A stretch of DNA of 55,236 nucleotides. Origin: Pseudomonadota bacterium (lineage in GTDB: Bacteria > Desulfobacterota > Desulfovibrionia > Desulfovibrionales > Desulfomicrobiaceae). The translations under genes were made by a program, and so were the position numbers. Under the pieces are notes generated by a model that saw only the letters and a program-made list of their open reading frames with translations, did not search any database and was not told where the DNA came from. Location of the stretch: contig JAEWKZ010000016.1 in NCBI GenBank assembly GCA_023393525.1, positions 1 to 55,236 of the forward strand, given 5' to 3'. Of the stretch, positions 42,639-51,836 are shown in pieces; the stretch's first letter is position 1, and each line of letters opens with the position of its first letter.

Positions 42639-43157
42639 ATGAACCAGCTCGCCTTCCGCCCCATCGGCGTCATCCGATCCCCCTTCACCGAACGAGCCAA
42701 CATGCCCATCCAGCCCTGCGGCGCGCGCGACGTGACCGGACAGGTGGTCATTGACGAATCCCTGGCCGAGGGTCTCAAGGACCTGGACGGATTCTCGCAC
42801 ATCTATCTGCTCTACCACTTTCACATGAGCCAGGGTTTCGACCTGAGCGTGGTGCCATTCATGGAACCGGCGGAACGCGGGCTCTTTTCCACCCGCGCGC
42901 CCAGGCGTCCCAACCAGATCGGCATGTCCATCGTGCGCCTTGAGCGCATCGAGGGCAACGTCCTGCATATCCTGGACGTGGACGTGCTCGACGGCACGCC
43001 GCTCCTGGACATCAAGCCCTATTTCCGGACCTTCGACGCCTATCCCGAAGCGGTCTCCGGCTGGGCCGAGGCCCATCAGGACCAGGCAGGCCGCGTCCGC
43101 TCGGATGAACGCTTCGCCAAAACCGCAGGCACTCCCGGCCATCCGCCGAAGGATTGA
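42639..43157 (+). CDS. trmO: TsaA/TrmO-like methyltransferase
   Basis: This 172-residue protein resembles TrmO, which methylates N6-threonylcarbamoyladenosine at position 37 of tRNA using SAM. Family blocks are LAFRPIGVIRSPF, DLDGFSHIYLLYHFHMS, GLFSTRAPRRPNQIGMSIVRL and LDGTPLLDIKPYFRTFD. It is about 60 residues shorter than E. coli TrmO and lacks its C-terminal domain, like the archaeal VirR/TsaA form. Hence the exact tRNA target is uncertain. CGGAGAA precedes the ATG at 42639. Confidence 0.85.
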   Translation: MNQLAFRPIGVIRSPFTERANMPIQPCGARDVTGQVVIDESLAEGLKDLDGFSHIYLLYHFHMSQGFDLSVVPFMEPAERGLFSTRAPRRPNQIGMSIVRLERIEGNVLHILDVDVLDGTPLLDIKPYFRTFDAYPEAVSGWAEAHQDQAGRVRSDERFAKTAGTPGHPPKD

Positions 43158-43162
43158 GATGA

Positions 43163-43972
43163 TCAGGACATGTTCATGGCCGTGGGGATGGCGCAGGACT
43201 TTACCCCGGCCTTGAGCAGGGCCTCCTTGCCCCGCGCCGTCAGGTCCGAAATGAAACGGAATTGCTGCCGGGGATCAACGGGATAGGCCCTCAGGATGTA
43301 ATGCGACCCCCATGGCTTTTCCTGCACGATGACGGCCATGGGTTTTTCGATCTGAAGAAATGGGCTGCTGAGCGCGACATCGAGCAGCAGTTGACGGACA
43401 TGTTTGGCATCGTGGTCGGGATGCAGGAAGAAATTGGTCACGCATTGGAGGCTGGGGCCTCCGTTGTTGGCGTTGTGAACGGATTCGGTCCAGAGCTTCA
43501 GGTGCGGAATGCTGACCATGGTGTCATCCGGCGTCACAATCCGCACCACGCGCAGGCCGACATGCACCACCTCTCCATAGACCCCGTTCATCTCGATCCA
43601 GTCCCCGGGCCGATAATTCAACTCCATGACCGAGACCACTCCGGCAATGAGGCTGCTTGCGTAGTCCTTCATGGCAAAGCCGATGGCCACGCCGAACGCC
43701 CCGAGCACGGCGATCATGTTCTGCAACGTCGGCTCGATGATCAGCGGAACCAGCATCGCCAGCGCGACCAGCCAGATCAGAAGCCGCAATATGGGAACAA
43801 GGGCCAGCACGACGAAATGACGCCGCCCGTGCAGACGGTCTGCAATCCAGGGCAGCATTTTCCGCACCATGAAGGTCAGGATTCCGGCGCCAACCAGCAC
43901 CAGCGCGAACTCCGCAACGGTCTGCGAGCCGATTGTCTTGAACATGCCGAAAACATCCGGGTCATAGTTCAT
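43163..43972 (-). CDS. MscS-family mechanosensitive channel
   Basis: A 269-residue channel. Three N-terminal hydrophobic segments end in the pore helix AVLGAFGVAIGFAMKDYASSLIAGVV, followed by the beta-domain ELNYRPGDWIEMNGVYGEVVHVGLRVVRIVTPDDTMVSIPH and an alpha-beta cap. It should open under membrane tension and release solutes. Relative to E. coli MscS the first periplasmic part is short. GGTGGG precedes the ATG at 43972. It follows by 16 bases a gene for a large unknown protein, which is probably co-expressed. Its stop is five bases from that of trmO. Confidence 0.93.
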   Translation of the reverse strand: MNYDPDVFGMFKTIGSQTVAEFALVLVGAGILTFMVRKMLPWIADRLHGRRHFVVLALVPILRLLIWLVALAMLVPLIIEPTLQNMIAVLGAFGVAIGFAMKDYASSLIAGVVSVMELNYRPGDWIEMNGVYGEVVHVGLRVVRIVTPDDTMVSIPHLKLWTESVHNANNGGPSLQCVTNFFLHPDHDAKHVRQLLLDVALSSPFLQIEKPMAVIVQEKPWGSHYILRAYPVDPRQQFRFISDLTARGKEALLKAGVKSCAIPTAMNMS

Positions 43973-43988
43973 AAACCCACCCCCTGGC

Positions 43989-45173
43989 CTAGAAATTATC
44001 GGTCAAATACCCCCGGCTGCGCAGTACCGAACGGATGGATGCGTATCCAAGAGCCGTGACATGCGCGCGATCGGCGCGAAGCTCGACGACGCCCTGCCCT
44101 TGCAGCCGGTGAAGGATGGCTTCGATGCGGTACCCGGAAATCGGGAGCAGCACGGGCAGAATCCAAATCGGCAAGCCATTGTGCATCAGGAGCGCGTGCA
44201 CGATGAAAATCTCATCTTCATCCGCGTCACCAAAAAGAACAGAATCCTGCGTATCAGCCAGCCAGTAGACCTCTTCACCTTTTTCATCACGATTCTGCTC
44301 AGACAACATGCAAAGCTTCTCTCTCCAGTACTTCCAGGCAGTGCCGATGTTTCCCCGGCAATGCGCAGCCAGCTCCTTCAGCTCCGGACACACATCGTCC
44401 TGGTCTGAAATCAGGTTTTCGGAAGAAAGAATATCCGATCCGTTACGTGCGCTGCAGATGCGTATTGATTTGCTTTTTTTGGATTGCAATGATTGCCCGA
44501 AATAGGCGCCCAGCCGCCAACCGTCGAAAGCCTCCAGGGTCAACGCGGAGCATGCGGATAACGACGTGGTTTTCCGCAAATAGGCCCAGGCCCAGCTGTC
44601 GCATCCGATAAGCCCCTGGCCCAGGCTGCCCCGCAAGGCTTCCTCCAGCAAGCGGCGAACGAGCGCCAACCCTTGGGCGTGGCGTAAAAAGAAACGCTCC
44701 AATCCCAGGACGACCCACGGCTGCGATGCGTCCCATTTTTCGAGCCAGCTCTCGCTTCCGGAAAGAATCGTTTCCAGATCGGGGGGAGCGATGATGGCAT
44801 GGGCCCGTCTCACGGCCAATTTCTCCAGAATCTCATCGTGACCGCAACACGGCTGCCCAACCACAAAACCGACCCTCGGAGGCGGAGCATCCGCCTTTGC
44901 GGACGATTCGAGGGCAAGGGCCAGCGCGTTGGCGGCAGGTTCCCAATCGATGGGCGGCACGAGATTTTCCAGACGCAGGGCCGGCAGCGAACGCAAATCC
45001 TCTTCGACCTTCAAGGGCGAGCGCTCCTTGCCGGCGTTTGAAACGAAAAAGCGTATCAGCGCCTTCCATTTCTTCTGGGCAGTCCGGGACAGCGTGCCCT
45101 TCGGCACTTCGTACTCGTCAAGGGCAACGAATTTCCACACCGGGTCTTCGGGCGACGCTTCGTGTCTGTTCAA
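43989..45173 (-). CDS. Unknown protein with a degenerate P-loop, operon partner of MscS
   Basis: The 394-residue soluble protein has a segment RVGFVVGQPCCGHDEILEKLA placed like a Walker A, but the GKT/S end is replaced by GHDE. This is followed by AIIAPPDLE and WVVLGLERFFLRHAQGLALVRRLLE, which resembles a Walker B/AAA region. The C-terminal part (ILHRLQGQGVVELRADRAHVTALGYASIRSVL) looks like a winged helix. It may descend from AAA/STAND ATPases without ATPase activity. A TTG at 45173 with AGGAG about ten bases ahead is the likely start, since no early ATG exists. The MscS gene follows 16 bases downstream. Confidence 0.7.
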   Translation of the reverse strand: MNRHEASPEDPVWKFVALDEYEVPKGTLSRTAQKKWKALIRFFVSNAGKERSPLKVEEDLRSLPALRLENLVPPIDWEPAANALALALESSAKADAPPPRVGFVVGQPCCGHDEILEKLAVRRAHAIIAPPDLETILSGSESWLEKWDASQPWVVLGLERFFLRHAQGLALVRRLLEEALRGSLGQGLIGCDSWAWAYLRKTTSLSACSALTLEAFDGWRLGAYFGQSLQSKKSKSIRICSARNGSDILSSENLISDQDDVCPELKELAAHCRGNIGTAWKYWREKLCMLSEQNRDEKGEEVYWLADTQDSVLFGDADEDEIFIVHALLMHNGLPIWILPVLLPISGYRIEAILHRLQGQGVVELRADRAHVTALGYASIRSVLRSRGYLTDNF

Positions 45174-45471
45174 ACAGCCGCGCTCCTGTTTTTGTGTATT
45201 TGACAGCGTATAGTGGATCTCTTTGTTCGACGCTCAAGTCAACTGTTTCGTGGAACGGAACTCCGATTCATTCCAGGCCGCGACTGCCGCCATGCTCTTT
45301 CGAGGCGGCGCGCCCGCTGGACTTTCAAAACTGGCAGGGCGGAAAATTTCCTGCTAGGGATGGCAATATCCATTGGTTTTCAATCCGTGCCCGGCGCTTC
45401 CGGAATGGTCCCCGCCGCGCAGGGCCGGACCGGGAATCGTCGTCAACTTCCGCGCCGCAAGAGGAGAACGC

Positions 45472-46434
45472 ATGTCGGCATCGAAAGAGAAAAAACTGGA
45501 AATGCTTCGCACCATGCTCCTGGCCCGAAAATTCGAGGAGGCGCTGACGGAGCTGTGCGCGATCAAAGGCAAGATCCCGGGCATGATGATCCTGTGCACG
45601 GGTCAGGAAGCGGTCGGCGCGGGGGTGTGCGCCGCCCTTGAAAGCCGGGACGCGATCATCACCAACCACCGCAGCCACAGTCACCTGCTGGCCAAAGGCG
45701 CGGACCCGAAGCTGCTCATGGCCGAAATTTTCTGCAAAAAAACCGGCTACAACAAGGGCAAGAGCGGTACGCTGCACCTGGCCGTGCCGGAGATAGGCGC
45801 GCCCTGCACCAGCACGGTGGTCGGGGCGAGTCCGCCCATCGCCGTGGGCCGCGCTTTTGCCCAGCAATACCGGGGCGAACGCGGCGTGACCGTGTGCTTT
45901 ATCGGCGACGGCGCGGCCAACGAGGGTTCGGTGCATGAAGCCATGAACCTGGCCAGCGTGTGGAACCTCCCGGTCATCTTCGTCTGCGAGAACAACATGT
46001 ACGCCGGAGCCCAGCGCTACGAAGAGCACACCAAGGCCGCCAACATCTCCGACCGGGCGGCCGGGTACGCCATGCCCGGCGTGGCGGTCGACGGCAACGA
46101 CGCCGTGGCCGTCCATGATTCCGTGACGCAAGCCAGACAGCGGGCCCTGTCCGGCCAGGGTCCGACGCTCATCGAATACAAGACCTACCGCTGGCGGGGC
46201 CACGGCGAAGCCGACCCGCAACTCTACCAACCCAAGGATGAGATCGCCCGCTGGCAGGCCGCATGTCCCATCCCCAGACTGCGCGGCGACATGCTCGCGC
46301 AGGGCCTCGTCACGGCAGAGGAGGTGAAGGATATGGAGGAACGCGCCGCGGCCATCGTGCAGGAAGCCGTCCGCTTCGCGGAAGAGAGCCCCTACCCCGC
46401 ACTCCATGAGGCCTTCGAAGACGTCTTTGCCTGA
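45472..46434 (+). CDS. Thiamine-diphosphate dehydrogenase E1 alpha subunit (pyruvate/acetoin type)
   Basis: A 320-residue E1 alpha chain of a 2-oxoacid or acetoin dehydrogenase. The TPP motif reads CFIGDGAANEGSVHEAMNLASVWNLPVIFVCENN; GKSGTLHLA and YRWRGHGEADP are further family blocks. GAGGAGA precedes the ATG at 45472. The beta chain gene follows 28 bases later. The 298-base interval upstream shows no gene. Because no E2, E3 or lipoate gene follows, the substrate (pyruvate, acetoin, branched-chain oxoacid) cannot be fixed. Confidence 0.9.
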   Translation: MSASKEKKLEMLRTMLLARKFEEALTELCAIKGKIPGMMILCTGQEAVGAGVCAALESRDAIITNHRSHSHLLAKGADPKLLMAEIFCKKTGYNKGKSGTLHLAVPEIGAPCTSTVVGASPPIAVGRAFAQQYRGERGVTVCFIGDGAANEGSVHEAMNLASVWNLPVIFVCENNMYAGAQRYEEHTKAANISDRAAGYAMPGVAVDGNDAVAVHDSVTQARQRALSGQGPTLIEYKTYRWRGHGEADPQLYQPKDEIARWQAACPIPRLRGDMLAQGLVTAEEVKDMEERAAAIVQEAVRFAEESPYPALHEAFEDVFA

Positions 46435-46462
46435 AAACCGCAGATTGCAAGGAGCTGAAAAG

Positions 46463-47440
46463 ATGCAGCAGTTAGGGATGGGACAGGCCGTGAATCAGGC
46501 CCTGCGCGAAGAAATGATCCGGGACCAGAACGTCTTCATCGCCGGCGAAGGAGTCGGCGTGAGCATCCACGACAGCCCCATGCTCCCCACCCATGGTCTG
46601 CTGGAGGCGTTCGGCGCGAAGCGGGTCAGGGACACGCCGGTTTCGGAAGCGGCCATAGCCGGTCTGGCCGTGGGCGCGGCGGAAGCCGGTCTCAAACCGA
46701 TTATCGAGATCATGTTCAACCCGTTCTTCACCCTGGCATCGGACATGATCGTCAACCATGCCGCCAAGCTGCGCTATCTTTCAGGGGGCAAGTCATCCTT
46801 TCCGCTGGTGGTGCGCATGAAATCCGGCGCGGGTTTCGGGGCCGGATGCCAGCACTCCCACAATCTGGAGGCCTGGGTCGCCCATTGCCCGGGACTGAAG
46901 GTGGTCATGCCCTCCACGCCCGCCGACGCCAAGGGCCTGCTCAAATCCGCCATCCGCGACCCCAACCCCGTGATCTTCATCGAGGACATGATGCTCTATT
47001 TCGCGCCCGGACCGGTGCCAAGCGGGGAATACCTGATCCCCATCGGCAAGGCCGACGTGAAACGACCGGGACGGGACGTGACCGTGGTCACCTGGTCCAA
47101 GATGCTCGGGGTGGCCATGGGGGCGGCCGAGAAACTGGCCGCCGAGGGGATCGAGGTCGAAGTCGTGGATCTGCGCACCCTGGCCCCCCTGGACAAAAAG
47201 ACCATCCTCGCCTCGGTGCGCAAGACAGGCCGCCTGGTCGTGCTGCACGAGGCCTCGCGCACGGGCGGATTTGCCGGGGAAATCGCGGCGGTGGTCATGG
47301 AGGAAGCCTTCGACAGCCTCAAGACGCCCCTGCGGCGCGTGACCGGCCCGGACATCCCCGTACCGGCCAGCCCACCCCTCGAACGATTCTTCATCCCGGA
47401 CGAAGAACAATTGATGACAGCGGTAAGGGAGATCGTCTGA
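46463..47440 (+). CDS. Thiamine-diphosphate dehydrogenase E1 beta subunit
   Basis: This 325-residue partner of the preceding alpha chain begins MQQLGMGQAVNQALREEMIRDQNVFIAGEGVG and contains RVRDTPVSEAAIAGLAVGAAEAGLKPIIEIMF, the PMVVRMKSGAGFGAG-like loop (PLVVRMKSGAGFGAGCQHS) and VVDLRTLAPLDKKTI. AAGGAG stands nine bases before the ATG at 46463. Together the two chains form an alpha2beta2 E1. The operon seems to stop here, with a decayed GGDEF fragment on the other strand next. Confidence 0.91.
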   Translation: MQQLGMGQAVNQALREEMIRDQNVFIAGEGVGVSIHDSPMLPTHGLLEAFGAKRVRDTPVSEAAIAGLAVGAAEAGLKPIIEIMFNPFFTLASDMIVNHAAKLRYLSGGKSSFPLVVRMKSGAGFGAGCQHSHNLEAWVAHCPGLKVVMPSTPADAKGLLKSAIRDPNPVIFIEDMMLYFAPGPVPSGEYLIPIGKADVKRPGRDVTVVTWSKMLGVAMGAAEKLAAEGIEVEVVDLRTLAPLDKKTILASVRKTGRLVVLHEASRTGGFAGEIAAVVMEEAFDSLKTPLRRVTGPDIPVPASPPLERFFIPDEEQLMTAVREIV

Positions 47441-47471
47441 AAGACGTTGCGCCCTCGCGCGCATCGCGTCG

Positions 47472-47610
47472 TCAGGCGCAGAAAGATTCCTCGGGAAGTG
47501 CGACCACCTGGTTGCGACCCTTGTCTTTGCCGACGTACAACGCCTTGTCCGCGACATGGACGCTGGCGCTGACGCCGAAGGCCGCCGTCAGCCGAGAGGG
47601 TTCCCCGTCT
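47472..47610 (-). pseudogene. C-terminal remnant of a GGDEF (diguanylate cyclase) gene
   Basis: On the minus strand the frame ending at 47472 reads LTAAFGVSAS and then HVADKALYVGKDKGRNQVV. These match the last strand and helix of GGDEF domains (FGVA..., ADxALYxAKxxGRN), with the usual 15 or so residues between them missing. The upstream catalytic part is absent. It therefore looks like a decayed gene end left between the E1 and antiporter genes. Confidence 0.7.
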
Positions 47611-47731
47611 TCAGAGCGACCGGGCTTTTCCGGGACGCGCTGGCTGGTCATCGAATGCGCAGCCATGCAGGGCGGGGGGGGCCTGACAGCCTTGTGGATC
47701 AAGGGCGAAAATCAAACACGGAGAGAATGCG

Positions 47732-49531
47732 ATGCATGATCAGAGTTTGATTGTCCTGGCCGTCGTATTGCTGGTCGGGGCGCTGTGTCAGTGGGCCGCC
47801 TGGCGGGTCAGGCTGCCGGCCATCCTCTTTCTGCTGCTCTGCGGCATCATGGCCGGCCCGGTGCTCGGTTGGCTGCATCCCGACCAGCTGTTCGGGGACC
47901 TGCTCTTTCCCTTCATCTCCCTGGCCGTGGCCGTGATCCTGTTCGAAGGGGGGCTGACGCTGAAATTGGAGGACATACGCGGCATCGAAAAGGTGCTGCG
48001 CAACCTCATCACCGTCGGCGTCGCCATCACCTGGCTGCTGACCGCCCTGGCCGTGCACTGGCTGCTGGATTTTTCCTGGGAAATTTCATTCCTTTTCGGG
48101 GCGATCATGGTGGTCACCGGCCCGACGGTCATCGCGCCCATGCTGCGCACCGTGCGGCCCAAGGAAAACGTCGCCAACATCCTGCGATGGGAAGGCATCC
48201 TCATCGATCCCATCGGCGCCACGCTGGCCGTTCTGGTGTATCAATTCATCGTGTCGGGCAGCGCCGAAGCGGAATTTCTCGCGACAGTCACGGTGTTTGG
48301 AAAAATTCTGGCCATTGGATTCATTCTCGGCAGCTGCGGCGGCTTTGCATTGGGCACCGCCCTGCGGCAGCACTGGATTCCGCAATACCTGCAAAATTTC
48401 CTTGTCTTGGCCCTGGTCTGCGGCGTCTTCGCCCTGTCCGACGCGCTCGAGGCGGAATCCGGTCTTCTCTCGGTGACGATAATGGGCGTTCTGCTGGCCA
48501 ACATGAAGGACATCCACCTCGACGAGATCATGGACTTCAAGGAAAGCCTGAGCCTGGTGCTCATATCGATGCTCTTCATCCTTCTTGCAGCCCGCATGAA
48601 CGCGGACGCTTTCCTGGCGCTGGGCTGGTCTTCGCTGGGCGTCTTCGCGGTGATCCATTTCGTTTCGCGCCCACTGACGGCGCAATTTTCAGCCCTCGGG
48701 TCCAGGCTGAGCATGGGCGAGAGGCATCTTCTGTCCTGGATCGCGCCGCGCGGCATTGTCGCGGCGGCCATATCCGCGCTCTTCGCCATCAGGCTCGAAT
48801 CCCTGGGACATGCGCAGGCCGCGCAGATGGTTCCGTTGGCGTTCATGGTGATCATCGGCACGGTCCTGCTCCAAAGCGTGACCGCCGGGCCCATTGCCGC
48901 ATGGCTCAATGTCGCCGAGCCCGAACCCAAGGGCTGCCTGATCATCGGCGCCGACCGCCTGGCCCGGGCCATGGCCGAAGCACTGGGAAAAAACGGATTC
49001 TCGACCGTGCTGTCGGATCAGTCCTGGGAAAACATCAATCAGGCCAACATGCTCGGACTCAAGACGTATTGGGGAAACGCCGTGTCCGAACACGCCGACC
49101 GCCGCCTGAACCTGACCGGCATCGGCTGCGTGCTGGCCATGAGCGCGAACAACGATTTCAACGCCCTGGCGGCAAAACACTACAGAATGGAGTTTGGCGC
49201 CAACAATATCTATTCCATCAGAAACGAGGAAGCCGCCCGCAAGGCGATGAAAGAGAAGGCATCGATCAAACACGGCGGACAACCGCTTTTCCAGGAAACG
49301 GCGACCCGGGAATATCTCCACGAGCTGATTTCGGAAGGAGCGGAGATCAAGACCACCCTGCTCACGGAGCAATTTTCCTACGAGAACTACCTGCGCCAGC
49401 ACAACGTGCGGCGCATACCGCTCTTCGCCATCGACGCGAAGGAACGCCTCCACCCGCTGACTCCGGACAAAAAGCTCGCGCCCCAGGCAAACTGGAAAAT
49501 CATCGGCATAACGCTGGATCACGAAGCGTGA
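47732..49531 (+). CDS. CPA1-type cation:proton antiporter with C-terminal TrkA-N-like domain
   Basis: This 599-residue protein has about 12 membrane segments in the first 400 residues, with the antiporter signatures ISLAVAVILFEGGLTL, VVTGPTVIAPMLR, GILIDPIGATLAVLVYQ (the ND-like ion site reads DPIGA) and WIAPRGIVAAAISALFA. The C-terminal 200 residues form a Rossmann-type domain (KGCLIIGADRLARAMAEALGKNGFSTVLSD) akin to TrkA-N, which may gate transport by nucleotide. It should exchange Na+ or K+ for H+. GGAGAG precedes the ATG. It is monocistronic. Confidence 0.9.
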   Translation: MHDQSLIVLAVVLLVGALCQWAAWRVRLPAILFLLLCGIMAGPVLGWLHPDQLFGDLLFPFISLAVAVILFEGGLTLKLEDIRGIEKVLRNLITVGVAITWLLTALAVHWLLDFSWEISFLFGAIMVVTGPTVIAPMLRTVRPKENVANILRWEGILIDPIGATLAVLVYQFIVSGSAEAEFLATVTVFGKILAIGFILGSCGGFALGTALRQHWIPQYLQNFLVLALVCGVFALSDALEAESGLLSVTIMGVLLANMKDIHLDEIMDFKESLSLVLISMLFILLAARMNADAFLALGWSSLGVFAVIHFVSRPLTAQFSALGSRLSMGERHLLSWIAPRGIVAAAISALFAIRLESLGHAQAAQMVPLAFMVIIGTVLLQSVTAGPIAAWLNVAEPEPKGCLIIGADRLARAMAEALGKNGFSTVLSDQSWENINQANMLGLKTYWGNAVSEHADRRLNLTGIGCVLAMSANNDFNALAAKHYRMEFGANNIYSIRNEEAARKAMKEKASIKHGGQPLFQETATREYLHELISEGAEIKTTLLTEQFSYENYLRQHNVRRIPLFAIDAKERLHPLTPDKKLAPQANWKIIGITLDHEA

Positions 49532-49900
49532 TCCCCTGATTGCACGATCCGTTTCGGCTCTCGTGACGACGCGCGCTCCGTTCATGGATTCCACGACGTA
49601 AACGGTCAAGATCATCTTTTCACAAAACAATCTTGACACACGCCTGCCCTTTTCCCTAGATGCTCGAAACTTTACGCGCGGTTGGCGAGAACGGCGGACC
49701 AGCATCATTCTGAGCCGCCTCCCCTCTCACCATGCCGTACGCAAGCTCCGGTCACACGTGGCGAGCACACCAGTTCACAGCAGTTGTCCACTTCGAATTC
49801 AAACTCCCAAACACCAGAAACTCCCTTGATGCTCGCCGTAGCCAATCGGCTTCATCATGATTGGCAAGTTTCTTATCCGATAATCACAACAGGAGCTCGC
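49532..49900. other. Non-coding interval upstream of a chemoreceptor gene
   Basis: No gene is seen. TTGACA at 49633-49638 with CTAGAT 17 bases on is a weak promoter candidate, about 240 bases before the chemoreceptor start. The frame of the receptor is open through most of the interval but without a ribosome site or membrane-protein character. Confidence 0.45.
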
Positions 49901-51553
49901 ATGTCTATCAAATTCAAAATGTATGGGATCGGAATTGTTTTCCTACTGGCGATCGGGTGTCTCACAGGAGTCAGTCTCTACGAGGTCGTATCAATCAGAT
50001 CGATATATAACGATATCGTTCTGCGGGATGTGCAAGGAAAAATAAATGTTTTGGAAATAAACAGAGATGTGAATTATGTGAGTCGCCTGACGCGAAACAT
50101 GATGCTTGGCAGCAATTTTGAAAAGGATATAGTCAGCCTAGAAAAGGTTATTAAAAACATTTCAAACAGCTATACAACGCTCAAGACGCTGGTCGTTGAT
50201 CAGGATGAAAAAACCATAGTCGAGAACGCCGAACGTACGACGCTGAGTTTTGTGAACCATGGATATCAGTTCAGTTCCGATCTGAAGAATTTACTCATCG
50301 AAAACCGGCCAGAGCGTTTTTCGGAATACCAGAGAGTTGCCACGCCCTTGGCCAACGAATCCAGAGAATACATGGCGGATCTTGTTGCGCTGAAAGACAA
50401 GAAGCTTGCGGCCGCGACATCTCAGATGGAAGCCACCATTACCGGAATGTTTTGGATCATTTCCATAATCGCCGCGATATCGACCACGGTGGCTCTGTTC
50501 ATGGTCTTCAGTGTCGGACGCAGCGTAACTCGATCCATTCATCAGGTTGTCGGCGTGGTGGAGACCATGTCCAACAACGATCTGACCTGCCAGGTCGCGG
50601 AAGGCGGCAAGGACGAGACCGGACAAATGCTGGCCGCCACACGGCGGATGCTGGACACATTGCGTCAGACCCTCGGCAGCGTGGTCGGCGGAGTGGACGC
50701 GCTGGCCGCTTCGGCCAACGAACTCACCGTGGTATCGCGAAAGATACTGGAAGGCGCGGACGACATGCGCGACAAGTCCCATTCCGTATCCACCGCCGCC
50801 GAAGAGATGGGCGTGAACATTTCTTCCGTTGCCGCCGCCGCGGAGCAGTCCTCCATGAATATCGGCATGATCGCCTCCGCCGCGGAGGAAATGAACTCCA
50901 CCATGATCGAGATCGCCGCAAACACGGAAAAGACGCGGGAAACCAGCTCCCACACCGTCGTTCGCACGCGGCGGGCCTCGGACAACATCAAAAGCTTGAG
51001 CTTGGCCGCCGTGGAGATTGGAAAAATCATTGAAACGATCAACGCCATCTCGGGCCAGACAAACCTGTTGGCCCTCAACGCCACCATCGAAGCGGCGCGG
51101 GCGGGCGAAGCCGGACGCGGCTTTGCCGTTGTCGCCAATGAAATCAAGGAACTTGCCCAGCAAACCGCCCACGCTACGGAAGAAATCAAGAACAACATCA
51201 CTTCGATTCAGACCATCACGGTCGATACCGTGGACGAAATCAAGGAAATCACGGACGAAATCGCCAACGTGAGCGGGATGATCGACGGCGTGGCCTTGGC
51301 AGTGGATCAGCAAGCCGTCGTGACCAGGGAAATAGCCGACAACGTAGCCCAGGCTGCGGGCGGTCTGCAGGAAGTCACAACCAACGTCAGCCAGAGTTCC
51401 GTCATGGCCAACGAAATCGCAAAGGAAATCGCGCAGATCAACGACAGAATCAGCGAAGTCTCGCAAGGCAGCGCGGAGGTCGACGCAAGCGCGGGTTCAC
51501 TGCGCGGCTTGTCGGAAAAATTACAAAATTCCGTGAGCATCTTTAAAATCTAA
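49901..51553 (+). CDS. Methyl-accepting chemotaxis protein
   Basis: A 550-residue chemoreceptor with membrane segments at about 8-30 and 188-210, a helical periplasmic sensor between them, a HAMP domain and a signalling coiled coil. The tip QTNLLALNATIEAARAGEAGRGFAVVANEIKELAQ and following TAHATEEI are shared with the receptor at 10245. AGGAG lies six bases before the ATG at 49901. The sensor-coding part (49920-50330) is visibly more AT-rich and uses codons such as ATA and AAT freely, while the signalling part is GC-rich. This suggests that the two halves have different histories. Confidence 0.92.
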   Translation: MSIKFKMYGIGIVFLLAIGCLTGVSLYEVVSIRSIYNDIVLRDVQGKINVLEINRDVNYVSRLTRNMMLGSNFEKDIVSLEKVIKNISNSYTTLKTLVVDQDEKTIVENAERTTLSFVNHGYQFSSDLKNLLIENRPERFSEYQRVATPLANESREYMADLVALKDKKLAAATSQMEATITGMFWIISIIAAISTTVALFMVFSVGRSVTRSIHQVVGVVETMSNNDLTCQVAEGGKDETGQMLAATRRMLDTLRQTLGSVVGGVDALAASANELTVVSRKILEGADDMRDKSHSVSTAAEEMGVNISSVAAAAEQSSMNIGMIASAAEEMNSTMIEIAANTEKTRETSSHTVVRTRRASDNIKSLSLAAVEIGKIIETINAISGQTNLLALNATIEAARAGEAGRGFAVVANEIKELAQQTAHATEEIKNNITSIQTITVDTVDEIKEITDEIANVSGMIDGVALAVDQQAVVTREIADNVAQAAGGLQEVTTNVSQSSVMANEIAKEIAQINDRISEVSQGSAEVDASAGSLRGLSEKLQNSVSIFKI

Positions 51554-51625
51554 TTCCTTGACCACCGCGACGACTGACGATTCTCCCATCAAAGAACGAG
51601 TCCGCAAGCTCAATCCGGAAACCGC

Positions 51626-51674
51626 AAAAGACAAGCCGCTGAAAGAGTTCACTTTTCAGCGGCTTGTCTTTTTT
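51626..51674 (+). terminator. Rho-independent terminator of the chemoreceptor gene
   Basis: A perfect 19-bp stem (51626-51644 with 51654-51672, core GACAAGCCGCTGAAA, 9-nt loop) ends in a run of six T residues. It lies 72 bases after the stop codon. Confidence 0.93.
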
Positions 51675-51836
51675 CTCGTCAAGATGCTTCGCCGAAAGGC
51701 GGCGTTCGTGCGCGTTGTATCGGTCTACGGTTTTTTGTCCCGCGTCTTGTACCAGATTTTGTGCCGCCTAAGCGCTAATTGGTGCGCCACCCAGACATGT
51801 TAACCAACCAAAACCAGATTTCCAAATGCGCAGGAC

